Source: Clostridia bacterium | Lineage (GTDB): Bacteria > Bacillota > Clostridia > Oscillospirales > CAG-272 | NCBI GenBank assembly: GCA_017935225.1 | Contig: JAGBIA010000027.1 | Coordinates: 1-42,938, forward strand | DNA length: 42,938 nt | Direction: 5' to 3' | Shown: one piece after another, positions 14,777 to 23,329 of the stretch | Layout: each line of letters opens with the position of its first letter | How positions within the stretch are numbered: position 1 is the first letter of the stretch | Translations under genes and position numbers: made by a program | The notes under the pieces: model-generated | Seen by the model: the letters and a program-made list of their open reading frames with translations, nothing else | Databases searched by the model: none | What the model was told of the DNA's origin: nothing

Positions 14777-17212
14777 ATGAAATACGAACATTTGAGTGTT
14801 GAAAAGAAATGGCAGGAATATTGGGAGAAAAATCAGACGTTTAAGACTGACGTGTGGGATTTTTCAAAGCCTAAGTATTACGTGCTTGATATGTTCCCGT
14901 ATCCGTCGGGTGTCGGACTTCACGCAGGTCACCCCGAGGGATATACCGCTACGGACATAGTCTCGAGAATGAAGAGAATGCAGGGCTACAACGTCCTTCA
15001 CCCGATGGGTTACGACTCTTTCGGTCTTCCCGCCGAGCAGTATGCGGTAAACACGGGCAACCACCCCAACGGATTTACGCAGGAGAACATAAAGACCTTC
15101 TCGACTCAGCTCAAGGAGCTTGGATTTGACTACGACTGGAGCAAGATGATCGCGACGAGTGACCCCGAGTTCTACAAGTGGACTCAGTGGATCTTCAAGC
15201 AGCTCTATCTCGACGGCTATGCACAGTACATCGATATGCCTGTAAACTGGTGCGAGGAGCTCGGCACTGTGCTCTCCAACGACGAGGTCATCGACGGTAA
15301 GTCCGAGAGAGGCGGTTTCCCCGTAATCAGAAAGAATATGAAGCAGTGGGTCATCAATCAGCCCGCGTTTGCCGAGGAGCTTCTCGAGGGACTTGATGAG
15401 ATCGATTGGCCCGAGTCCACGAAACTTATGCAGAAGAACTGGATCGGCAAGTCGACGGGTGTGGAAGTAAAATTCCAGATCGTCGGCGGCGGTGAGTTCT
15501 CTATATTCACCACTTGTATCGAGACTATCTACGGTATCACCTTTATGGTGCTTGCTCCCGACGGAGAGATCGTAAAGCAGTTGATGCCGAGAATTGAAAA
15601 TAAGGCAGAGGTCGAGGCATATATCGCAGAGACTCTCAAGAAGAACGATATGGACAGAACCGAGCTCAACAAGACCAAGTCGGGCTGTGAGCTCAAGGGC
15701 GTTACCTGCATCAACCCTGTCAATAATAAAGAAGTCAGAATGTTTATCGGCGATTTCGTTCTTGCAAGCTACGGCACGGGCGCGGTAATGGCAGTTCCGT
15801 CTCACGATCAGCGTGACTTCGAGTACGCTATCGCACATAACATCGATATGATCCAGGTTATCGACGGTGACGAGAAGCTCGGCCACGTGGACGTTAGCGA
15901 AAAGGCGTTCGAGAAGGGCGAGTATCTCGGCAAGGGCTACAGACTCATCAACTCCGAGGAGTTCGACGGTCTTACCGTTGAGGAGGCTAAGGAGGCTATC
16001 ACCTCTAAGCTTGAGAAGATGGGCGTTGCCAAGAGAACCGTCAACTATCACTTCAGAGAGTGGATCTTCGCAAGACAGAGATATTGGGGCGAGCCTGTTC
16101 CCGTGGTTCACGGCGAGGACGGCGCGATCCACGTTCTTGACGACGCAGAGCTTCCTTTGGTTCTTCCCGAGCTTGAAAATTATAAGGGTGTTAACGGAAA
16201 AGCGCCGCTCGAGAACGCGACCGAGTGGAAGGCTTACGATAAGGACGGCGTGAAGGGCGTAAGAGAGACCTCCACGATGCCAGGCTCTGCCGGCTCGAGC
16301 TGGTACTTCCTGCGCTACATCGATCCCAACAACGACAAGGAATTCGCGAATGCAGAGCTGCTCAAGCACTGGATGCCTGTCGACCTCTATATAGGCGGCC
16401 CCGAGCACGCAGTCGGACATCTTATGTATTCGAGAATCTGGAACAGATATCTTTACAATAAGGGACTTGCTCCCACTAAGGAGCCTTTCAAGAAGCTCGT
16501 TCACCAGGGAATGATCCTCGGTGCAAACGGCATCAAGATGGGTAAGCGTTTCCCCGAGTTCGTAGTAAATCCGAGTGACGTAGTCCGCGATTACGGCGCA
16601 GATACCCTCAGACTCTACGAGATGTTTATGGGACCGCTTGAGGTCTCGAAGCCCTGGAGCAATCAGGGTGTTGAGGGCGCAAGACGATTCCTCAATCGTG
16701 TATGGGCGTTCTTCACCGAGCCTGAGAATCTCATCGACGGCGAGCTTCCCGCACTTGAGAAGCTTTACCACAAGAGCGTAAAGAAGGTCACCGAGGACTT
16801 TGAGAAGCTCGCGTTCAACACCGCGATCTCGAAGATGATGATCTTCGTAAACGCAGTTTACAAGGAAGGCAAGTGCCCCAGAGCATATGCCGAGGGACTT
16901 ATCAAGATGCTTTCCTGCATCGCACCTCACATCTGTGAGGAGATGTGGTCGCTGCTCGGTCACAACGATACTATCGCATACGAGAGCTGGCCTACCTACG
17001 ACGAGTCCAAGACTGCGGACGACAGCGTTGAGGTCGTTCTTCAGATCAACGGCAAGCTCAAGGGAACCATTATGCTCCCCGTAAACTGCCCGAAGGATGA
17101 CGCTATCGCGGCGGCAAAGGCAGACGAGAGAATAGTGGCTGCTATTGACGGTAAGACGATCGTCAAGGAGATCGCAGTTCCCAATAAGATAGTTAATATC
17201 GTAGTAAGATAA
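14777..17212 (+). CDS. leuS: Leucyl-tRNA synthetase
   Basis: An 811-residue class I aminoacyl-tRNA synthetase that charges tRNA-Leu. The HIGH-type motif is in PSGVGLHAGHPEG (near 43-55). The CP1 editing domain spans about 225-420, with GTGAVMAVPSHDQRDF intact. The Thr-rich editing segment reads FTTCIETIYG where FTTR-P-D-T is usual, and the KMSKS loop reads KMGKR followed by FPEFVVNPSDVV. The anticodon-binding helical domain and the C-terminal domain (ending VPNKIVNIVV) are complete. These substitutions look like a lineage variant rather than decay, since the frame is intact and the rest is well conserved. No T-box leader fits in the 44 bases upstream. A terminator follows six bases after the stop. 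Confidence 0.96.
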   Translation: MKYEHLSVEKKWQEYWEKNQTFKTDVWDFSKPKYYVLDMFPYPSGVGLHAGHPEGYTATDIVSRMKRMQGYNVLHPMGYDSFGLPAEQYAVNTGNHPNGFTQENIKTFSTQLKELGFDYDWSKMIATSDPEFYKWTQWIFKQLYLDGYAQYIDMPVNWCEELGTVLSNDEVIDGKSERGGFPVIRKNMKQWVINQPAFAEELLEGLDEIDWPESTKLMQKNWIGKSTGVEVKFQIVGGGEFSIFTTCIETIYGITFMVLAPDGEIVKQLMPRIENKAEVEAYIAETLKKNDMDRTELNKTKSGCELKGVTCINPVNNKEVRMFIGDFVLASYGTGAVMAVPSHDQRDFEYAIAHNIDMIQVIDGDEKLGHVDVSEKAFEKGEYLGKGYRLINSEEFDGLTVEEAKEAITSKLEKMGVAKRTVNYHFREWIFARQRYWGEPVPVVHGEDGAIHVLDDAELPLVLPELENYKGVNGKAPLENATEWKAYDKDGVKGVRETSTMPGSAGSSWYFLRYIDPNNDKEFANAELLKHWMPVDLYIGGPEHAVGHLMYSRIWNRYLYNKGLAPTKEPFKKLVHQGMILGANGIKMGKRFPEFVVNPSDVVRDYGADTLRLYEMFMGPLEVSKPWSNQGVEGARRFLNRVWAFFTEPENLIDGELPALEKLYHKSVKKVTEDFEKLAFNTAISKMMIFVNAVYKEGKCPRAYAEGLIKMLSCIAPHICEEMWSLLGHNDTIAYESWPTYDESKTADDSVEVVLQINGKLKGTIMLPVNCPKDDAIAAAKADERIVAAIDGKTIVKEIAVPNKIVNIVVR

Positions 17213-17217
17213 AAATG

Positions 17218-17252
17218 ACACGGATGCCGCGAGTGTGGTATCCGTGTTTTTT
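17218..17252 (+). terminator. Terminator after leuS abutting the next SD
   Basis: ACACGGAT (17218-17225) pairs with ATCCGTGT (17240-17247), loop of 14 bases, T-run to 17252. The SD AAGGAGG of the rhamnosidase gene starts at 17256, leaving no room for a promoter in between. Confidence 0.85.
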
Positions 17253-17267
17253 GTTAAGGAGGACGTT

Positions 17268-19352
17268 ATGTTCAAAAAAGCAATTCCGATATTTGCCAAG
17301 GGAGAAGAGAAGAGCCTTAATTATCCGCTGACGCTGTGCGCGACGACAGACTCGCTTGAGGGTGCTAAGCTCTATATAAGCGCGTTTTCGTTCTACCGAC
17401 TCTACGTCAACGGCAGCTTCGTGTGCAGCGGACCTGCACGCACTGCTAAAGGATATGCAAGAGTAGACGAAATAGAGCTTGATAAGTATAATATCGACGG
17501 AGAAAACAGCATCGAGATACAGAGCGTAGGATATAACTGCGGCTCGCTCTCGACGGCAAGACAGAGCTCGTTTATTGTCTGCGAGCTTCGACGCGACGAC
17601 GAGGTGATCTTATATACGGGAAGAGATTTCGAGGGCTACTGCGACTTCCGCCACGTACGCGAGACCGAGAGATACTCGGCGCAACGACATTTCAGCGAAA
17701 TACGGCGCGTGTATGAGGGCGACTTCAGAGTGCGCTCACAGAGAGTAGAGCTTTGCGCGGCGGCGAACACACCGAAATATCTTGAGCGACACGTGCCAAT
17801 GCCGACCTTCGAGAGCGTAATGGCAGAAGGCTTTGCTTCAAAGGGTAGCTTTGCGTTTGATGCGACACTGCCCTGCAGACCTACGCGTTCGTCCTTTTAT
17901 ATAAGCGAGGAGTGGGGGAGATTTGAAGAGGATGAGATCCCATCAAAGCCTTTTCGTTGGGTACAGCAACAGAGATGCAAAAAGGAGTTCGGCGAGGGTG
18001 CTTTCCCGATAACGCTGAGCGCGGGTGAGTACGTGACTGTCGATATGTCGCGCATCGAGTGTGGATTTATCTCGCTTTTCGGCAAGGCGCTTGAGAACTC
18101 TGACGTGGTCGTCGCCTTCAGCGAGCTTTGCGATCCCGACAGCTTCGCGTTTACCGATATAAATTGCCAGAATGTAATAGAATATTTTATAGACGGGGGA
18201 ACGAAGATCGACGAACAGAGCTTCGAGCCAAATACCTGCAGGATCGCGATGATCATGGTCAAGAGCGGATGCGTGGAGATAGAGTCCTTCGGTATCCGCA
18301 CATATGAGTTCGATCGAGGCAGATTTATCAAACATGAGATAAAGGACCGTGAGCTTGCAAGGATATACTCTGCGGCTGAGGCGACATTTGCTCACAACGC
18401 GGTAGATCTCTATAGCGACTGCCCCTCGCGTGAGCGCGCGGGATGGCTCTGTGACTCATATTTTACGGGCAGAGCCGAGTATTTTCTTACGGGAAAGAGC
18501 GTGATCGAGGATTCTTTCCTTGAAAATTACCGCCTCTACGAGAGCGACGGAACTTTCCCCGAGGGAATTTTGCCGATGTGCTATCCCTCCGACGCGCACG
18601 ATGGCAACAAATTCATTCCGCAGTGGGATATGTGGTATGTGCTTGAGGTCAAGGAATATCTCACCGAGCGCAACAAGAGCATCGACAAGGAGCTTTTCAG
18701 AAAGAGCGTTTGCGGAATCGTTGAATTCCTTGAAAAGCACGAAAATGACGACGGACTTCTGCAAAATCTGCCGAGCTGGAACTTTGTTGAATGGTCGAAC
18801 GCAAACGATTGGGTGCAGGACGTAAACTACCCGACAAACTTCCTTTACGCCGAGGTGCTTCGCGCGGCGGGCGAGCTTTACGGTCGCTCCGATTGGAGAG
18901 AGAAGGCAGAGCGAGTCGCTATGAGGGCGCGCGAGCTCTCGTTTGACGGCGAGGTCTTTATTGACAACGCCACTCTTACCGACGGAGTGCTCGTCAACAC
19001 CAGGAATTCCTCTGAGGCAGGGCAGTATTACGCGATACTCTTTGGTGCGTTCGATATAAATTCACCAAAGTACGCAAAGCTCAAGGCTCATATCTTTGAT
19101 AATTTCAAAAATTTCAACACCGAGGGCAGAGGCTTTGTCCCGGTCAACGCATTTATCGGATTTTATCTGAAGATGTGCGCGCTGATGAAGATGGGAGAGC
19201 GCGAGCTTCTTGAAAAGGTAGTCAAGGATTTCTTTGGCGGTATGGTAGAGTCGACGGGTACGCTTTGGGAATACGCGCAGAGAAAAGGCAGTCACGATCA
19301 CGGATTTGCATCCTTTGCGGCGATTGCTATAGATTTTATTGAAAACTGTTAG
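17268..19352 (+). CDS. GH78 alpha-L-rhamnosidase-like glycosidase (first copy)
   Basis: A 694-residue protein without signal peptide. An N-terminal beta-sandwich (about 1-110) includes FYRLYVNGSFVCSGPAR, the usual opening domain of bacterial rhamnosidases. An (alpha/alpha)6 barrel begins near 360, with DLYSDCPSRERAGWLCDS, the conserved D-C-P-x-R-E-R motif of GH78. GH78 enzymes release alpha-L-rhamnose by inversion using a glutamate acid in the barrel; the exact residue is not assignable by eye. ATG 17268 has AAGGAGG five bases upstream. The gene follows a terminator directly and is 18 bases from a second GH78-like gene. The two proteins are recognisably related but quite divergent. Confidence 0.83.
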   Translation: MFKKAIPIFAKGEEKSLNYPLTLCATTDSLEGAKLYISAFSFYRLYVNGSFVCSGPARTAKGYARVDEIELDKYNIDGENSIEIQSVGYNCGSLSTARQSSFIVCELRRDDEVILYTGRDFEGYCDFRHVRETERYSAQRHFSEIRRVYEGDFRVRSQRVELCAAANTPKYLERHVPMPTFESVMAEGFASKGSFAFDATLPCRPTRSSFYISEEWGRFEEDEIPSKPFRWVQQQRCKKEFGEGAFPITLSAGEYVTVDMSRIECGFISLFGKALENSDVVVAFSELCDPDSFAFTDINCQNVIEYFIDGGTKIDEQSFEPNTCRIAMIMVKSGCVEIESFGIRTYEFDRGRFIKHEIKDRELARIYSAAEATFAHNAVDLYSDCPSRERAGWLCDSYFTGRAEYFLTGKSVIEDSFLENYRLYESDGTFPEGILPMCYPSDAHDGNKFIPQWDMWYVLEVKEYLTERNKSIDKELFRKSVCGIVEFLEKHENDDGLLQNLPSWNFVEWSNANDWVQDVNYPTNFLYAEVLRAAGELYGRSDWREKAERVAMRARELSFDGEVFIDNATLTDGVLVNTRNSSEAGQYYAILFGAFDINSPKYAKLKAHIFDNFKNFNTEGRGFVPVNAFIGFYLKMCALMKMGERELLEKVVKDFFGGMVESTGTLWEYAQRKGSHDHGFASFAAIAIDFIENC

Positions 19353-19370
19353 AAAAAGCGGGGGAGTTTT

Positions 19371-21353
19371 ATGAAGCCTGAGTTTATTTGCCATAAGGAT
19401 TTTGCCGCCGAGCACCCGAAGAATATGTTCCACAAGGAAGAGGAGCGCCTCGACCTTGCCGAAAAGGACGAAAAATATCTTAACCGACATATTCTTTTCC
19501 GCAAAAAGCTCTTTTTGGAAAGTACCGAGGGCGCAATTCTGAAGATAAGCGCGGACGATTACTATAAGCTCTATATCAACGGAAAATTCGTCACCATGGG
19601 CCCCGCGCCCTCCTATCCGCAGTGCTATAACTACAACGAAATAGATGTAACCCCCTACCTCTCGCTCGGTGAGAATACCTTCGCGGTGCATACTTACTAC
19701 CAAGGGCTTATCAACAGAGTATGGGTGTCGGCTGACAGACGGCAGATGCTCTGGTTTGAGCTGAGTGTGGGTGGCAAGACCGTTGCGGTCAGCGACCGCT
19801 CTTGGAAATGCGCTGAGCACAGCGGTTATTTCGCCATAAGAAAGACCGGACTCGAGGTGCAGTTTATGGAGTGCTATGACTCGCGCTCCCCTAAGAAGAG
19901 CTTCTTTGCTCCCGATTTTGACGATAGCGCGTGGGAGAGCGCGTGCGTGTACGAGAACGCCGACTATACGCTTGTCCGTCAGACAACCGAGCAGATAGAG
20001 ACTTACAGACTTGACCCAAAGATCACCGAGAGCAGAGGAAATACTCTCTATCTCGACTTCGGGCGCGAGACGGTAGGCTATCTTTGCGCTCGCGCTACGG
20101 GAAAGAGCGGAGACGAGCTCGTTTTGCGCTACGGCGAGGAGCTGAACGAGGACGGATCTGTCAGATACAAGCTGCGCTGCAACTGCTTCTATGAGGAAAG
20201 ATGGATACTTTCGGACGGCGAGAGCGAGCTTGATCAGTACGATTACAAGGCGTTCCGCTATGCAGAGATAGTTCTTCCCGATGGAGTGCAGATCGAGGAC
20301 GTTTATATGCTCGTCCGCCACTATCCGTGCATTGAGCGCGCAAGCTTTGACGCCGATACGCCCGAGCTTGAGGCGATAGTGCGGCTCTGCGCCGATACGA
20401 TCAAGTACGGTATGCAGGAAAACTTCGTTGATTGCCCTACGCGCGAGAAGGGGCAGTATCTCGGCGACGTGTCGGTCGCGGCGCGCGCACACGCGGTGCT
20501 GACGGGCGACACGACGATGATGAAAAAGGCGATTGCCGATTTCTGCCACTCCTGCTTCATCTGCGACGGAATGATGGCGGTCTCTACCTCATCCTTGATG
20601 CAGGAGATAGCCGACTATTCCTTGCAGTTTCCCGCGCAGGTGCTCTGGGTATACAGAACCGACGGAGATATTGAATTTCTCAGATCTTCCGCGCCCTATG
20701 TCAGCCGAGTCTATAATTATTTCCTCGGATATGAGCGCGAGGATGGACTCATCGAGGGGGTATACGACAAATGGAATCTGGTCGATTGGCCCGCAAATCT
20801 GCGCGACGGCTATGATTTTCCGCTCACAAGACCGATAGGTGACGGAGTGCACAACGTGCTGAATGCCTTCTGGTGCGGATTTTTGCAGGCGACTGACGAG
20901 ATCTATCGAATCCTCGGACTTGCACAGACGGGCAAGACCGAGAGGGCGATCGATTCGTTTATAAAATGCTTCTACTCGGAAGAGAGCGGACTTTTCTGCG
21001 ACTCGGTCGAGCATACGCACTCCGCGGTGCACTCGAACATACTGCCTCTGCTTTTCGGCATTGGCTCGCGCGAGTGCCACGCGAGAATAGTTGAGCTGAT
21101 AGAGAGAAAGGGGCTCTCCTCGATGGGAGTCTATATGGCGTATTTCGCGCTGGCGGCACTCAAGGTGCGCGGCGAGTACGAGCTTGCAAAGAAGCTGATC
21201 TGCGATCCTGCCTGCTGGCTCAATATGCTCTCCGAGGGCGCGACTACCACCTTTGAGGCGTGGGGAAAGGATCAGAAGGGCAACACGAGTCTGTTTCACC
21301 CCTGGGCGACCGCGCCGCTGATAATACTCTCGAAGAACACACCGGCTTATTAA
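19371..21353 (+). CDS. GH78 alpha-L-rhamnosidase-like glycosidase (second copy)
   Basis: A 660-residue protein, also without export signal. The N-terminal domain contains DYYKLYINGKFVTMGPAPS, and a jelly-roll accessory part follows with YLDFGRETVGYL and GDELVLRYGEEL, both typical of GH78. The catalytic barrel starts near 325 with VDCPTREKGQYLGD, corresponding to D-C-P-x-R-E. Compared with the preceding gene the motif reads REK instead of RER. ATG 19371 has a G-rich SD (GGGGGAG, 19359-19365). Spacing of 18 bases before and 15 after indicates a three-gene unit. Probable role: hydrolysis of imported rhamnosyl oligosaccharides; no transporter for them is in the window. Confidence 0.83.
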   Translation: MKPEFICHKDFAAEHPKNMFHKEEERLDLAEKDEKYLNRHILFRKKLFLESTEGAILKISADDYYKLYINGKFVTMGPAPSYPQCYNYNEIDVTPYLSLGENTFAVHTYYQGLINRVWVSADRRQMLWFELSVGGKTVAVSDRSWKCAEHSGYFAIRKTGLEVQFMECYDSRSPKKSFFAPDFDDSAWESACVYENADYTLVRQTTEQIETYRLDPKITESRGNTLYLDFGRETVGYLCARATGKSGDELVLRYGEELNEDGSVRYKLRCNCFYEERWILSDGESELDQYDYKAFRYAEIVLPDGVQIEDVYMLVRHYPCIERASFDADTPELEAIVRLCADTIKYGMQENFVDCPTREKGQYLGDVSVAARAHAVLTGDTTMMKKAIADFCHSCFICDGMMAVSTSSLMQEIADYSLQFPAQVLWVYRTDGDIEFLRSSAPYVSRVYNYFLGYEREDGLIEGVYDKWNLVDWPANLRDGYDFPLTRPIGDGVHNVLNAFWCGFLQATDEIYRILGLAQTGKTERAIDSFIKCFYSEESGLFCDSVEHTHSAVHSNILPLLFGIGSRECHARIVELIERKGLSSMGVYMAYFALAALKVRGEYELAKKLICDPACWLNMLSEGATTTFEAWGKDQKGNTSLFHPWATAPLIILSKNTPAY

Positions 21354-21368
21354 AATAATGGTGAGAAA

Positions 21369-22958
21369 ATGAAAAATATATTAAATATAATCAACTTTGT
21401 CCGCGCTATCGAGCCGCGACCGAACAGAAATATTGATATGCAGGAGCCGATGCGCGAGCAGATAAGGCTTCTGCGCGAGAATAGCCTTCGCGGCACTTTT
21501 CTGTTGCAGTACGACACGCTCATAGATCCCGCGTTCGACACGTTGATCGAGGATGCGGCGACCTTTTGCGAGATCGGACTCTGGCTTGAGATAGTCAAGC
21601 CGCAGGTCGAGGCGATCGGGCTTGAATGGAAGGGAAGATACCCTTGGGATTGGTACAACGACGTGGGATTTCTCATTGGCTACGAGCCCGAGCAGCGATT
21701 TCGCCTTATCGACGTGGCTATGGATCGCTTCAAAGAGCGTTTCGGGCACTATCCCGAGTCGGTCGGTAGCTGGCATATCGACGCTCTGTCGCTCAAATAC
21801 CTCGACGATAAGTATAAAATAAGCGCCGCCTGCATCTGTCGCGATCAGATCGGTACGGACGGATACACGATGCAGGGCGGATACTACAATCAAGCTTATT
21901 ATCCGAGCGTCAACAATATGTTCTGCCCCGCAACTACAAAGGAAAAGCAGATAAATATTCCCGTATTCCGCATGCTCGGTTCTGATCCGATTTTAGCCTA
22001 CGATTATCAGGTCGTGAACTACGGACAGACACAGTGCCCGACCTTAGAGCCTTCACAGCTCGCGCGCTTTAACGATTGGACCGATTGGTTCTTTGAGGCG
22101 ATGTTTGAGCAAGGTCACGGACTTTGCTTCCAATACGCGCAGGCGGGTCAGGAGAACAGCTTCGGCTGGCAGAGAATGAAGGATGGACTTGAGTACCAGA
22201 TGCCTCTCATCGCCAAAAAGGCAGAGGAAGGCGAGCTCTCTGTGATGACGCTTGGCGAGAGCGGAAGATGGTATAAATCGCGCTTTGACTCTACACCTGC
22301 GGCAACTGCGGTCGGACTTGGCGCGTGGAAACACCCCCATCTCAGCTCGGTGTGGTACAATTGCAAACGCTACAGAGTAAATCTGTTTTTAGACGGTAAG
22401 GTCGCAAGATTTCGCGATGCTTATATCTTTGACGAAGATTACCGCGAGCATTATCTTGACACTCGCTGTGACACCCACGCGTGTGAGTTCCGCAATCTGC
22501 CCGTGATGGACGGAGTGATCTATTCGAATGCGGCGGAGGATATCCTCGCGGGCGTGTATTTTACGCGTGGCGGTGAGAGGATAGAGTGGGATGAGATGCG
22601 CTACCGCGAGCTATCAGAAAGTGTTGCCGAGGTGACGCTGATCTCGGCGGGCGGATGCGCGAGAGTGACGCTCTCCGAGGGCGGAATTGAGATATCCTCA
22701 GATATAGATGGCTTTGCGCTTACACCCGAATACGACAAAGAGCGCGTGTACGGTCGCGTCAACGAGGGCGACAAATTTGCCAATTCCAACAACAAAAAGA
22801 CCGCGCTCAGCTTTATCGATCGCGCGGCGGCAGAGAAGGACAGAATAGTTTTCTCGATAAACGGCTTTGAGTACGGCGTGAAGGTCGAAGAGGGCGTACT
22901 TTGCGCGGATTTTTCTATCTCGGCGAGCGACGGAAAAATAAAGTTGATGCCTTTTTAG
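21369..22958 (+). CDS. Uncharacterised protein with NodB-like (beta/alpha)-barrel features
   Basis: A 529-residue protein I cannot place in a named family with certainty. The N-terminal 250 residues read like a glycoside hydrolase/deacetylase (NodB-type) barrel: LRGTFLLQYDTLI near 35-47, FCEIGLWLEIVKPQ, RFGHYPESVGSWHIDA (a His-containing segment) and CRDQIGTDGYTMQGGYYNQ. The last 200 residues are rich in short beta-strands, as in an accessory sandwich. There is no signal peptide. ATG 21369 has only a short SD-like GGTGAG. Its position directly after the two GH78 genes suggests action on the same rhamnose-containing glycan, for example as a deacetylase or a new hydrolase (inference). Confidence 0.55.
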   Translation: MKNILNIINFVRAIEPRPNRNIDMQEPMREQIRLLRENSLRGTFLLQYDTLIDPAFDTLIEDAATFCEIGLWLEIVKPQVEAIGLEWKGRYPWDWYNDVGFLIGYEPEQRFRLIDVAMDRFKERFGHYPESVGSWHIDALSLKYLDDKYKISAACICRDQIGTDGYTMQGGYYNQAYYPSVNNMFCPATTKEKQINIPVFRMLGSDPILAYDYQVVNYGQTQCPTLEPSQLARFNDWTDWFFEAMFEQGHGLCFQYAQAGQENSFGWQRMKDGLEYQMPLIAKKAEEGELSVMTLGESGRWYKSRFDSTPAATAVGLGAWKHPHLSSVWYNCKRYRVNLFLDGKVARFRDAYIFDEDYREHYLDTRCDTHACEFRNLPVMDGVIYSNAAEDILAGVYFTRGGERIEWDEMRYRELSESVAEVTLISAGGCARVTLSEGGIEISSDIDGFALTPEYDKERVYGRVNEGDKFANSNNKKTALSFIDRAAAEKDRIVFSINGFEYGVKVEEGVLCADFSISASDGKIKLMPF

Positions 22959-22999
22959 AAAAAATCAGCAATAAAAACAATAAATAAGAAAAAAAACTA

Positions 23000-23028
23000 T
23001 TGACAAACAGAAAAAAATAATGTATAAT
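23000..23028 (+). promoter_or_regulatory. Sigma-A promoter of rpsU
   Basis: TTGACA (23000-23005), 17-base spacer, TATAAT (23023-23028): both boxes are consensus, as expected for a ribosomal protein gene. Transcription should start near 23035. Confidence 0.9.
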
Positions 23029-23045
23029 AGTAACGATTTTGATTG

Positions 23046-23063
23046 CTCCGGCAATATGCGGAG
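23046..23063 (+). promoter_or_regulatory. Small stem-loop in the rpsU leader next to the SD
   Basis: CTCCG (23046-23050) can pair with CGGAG (23059-23063) around an eight-base loop, immediately before the SD GGAGGGA (23064-23070). CTCC could alternatively pair with the SD itself. This would suit feedback control of bS21, but only the pairing is visible. Confidence 0.4.
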
Positions 23064-23078
23064 GGAGGGAAAACAGAA

Positions 23079-23255
23079 ATGGCAGAGATCAGAGTAAAGG
23101 AAGGCGAGTCTTTGGACAGCGCACTCCGTCGCTTTAAGAGAGCTATGGCTCGTTCCGGCGTCCTTACCGAGCTTCGCAAGAGAGAACACTATGAGAAGCC
23201 CAGCGTAAAGCGCAAGAAGAAGTCCGAAGCTGCTCGCAAGAGAAAGTATAAGTAA
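23079..23255 (+). CDS. rpsU: 30S ribosomal protein bS21
   Basis: A 58-residue, very basic protein matching bS21: [21 protein letters not shown] at the N-terminus (here split by the reading), then a helix with [17 protein letters not shown], and a tail of Lys/Arg runs. bS21 sits on the 30S platform near the anti-SD and aids initiation. ATG 23079 is placed eight bases after GGAGGGA and gives the usual family length; an earlier TTG (23043) lies next to the transcription start and is not credible. It is monocistronic, between its own promoter and a terminator. Confidence 0.96.
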   Translation: MAEIRVKEGESLDSALRRFKRAMARSGVLTELRKREHYEKPSVKRKKKSEAARKRKYK

Positions 23256-23285
23256 TTTCCTTGCAGATTTCATTATTAAAAGCAA

Positions 23286-23314
23286 AACAGAGCTGAATTT
23301 TCAGCTCTGTTTTT
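23286..23314. terminator. Bidirectional terminator between rpsU and the DUF6259-like gene
   Basis: AACAGAGCTGA (23286-23296) pairs perfectly with TCAGCTCTGTT (23301-23311), loop ATTT, with T-runs on the + side. On the minus strand the same stem is followed by TTGCTTTT, so it can end the convergent gene whose stop is at 23330. Confidence 0.88.
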
Positions 23315-23329
23315 GTTTTTATATTTTTA

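Noticed and set aside
14864..17299. 811-codon minus-strand open frame opposite leuS
   Set aside because: It is the mirror of leuS caused by codon bias in a G/C-rich gene; the + strand protein is an unmistakable LeuRS.
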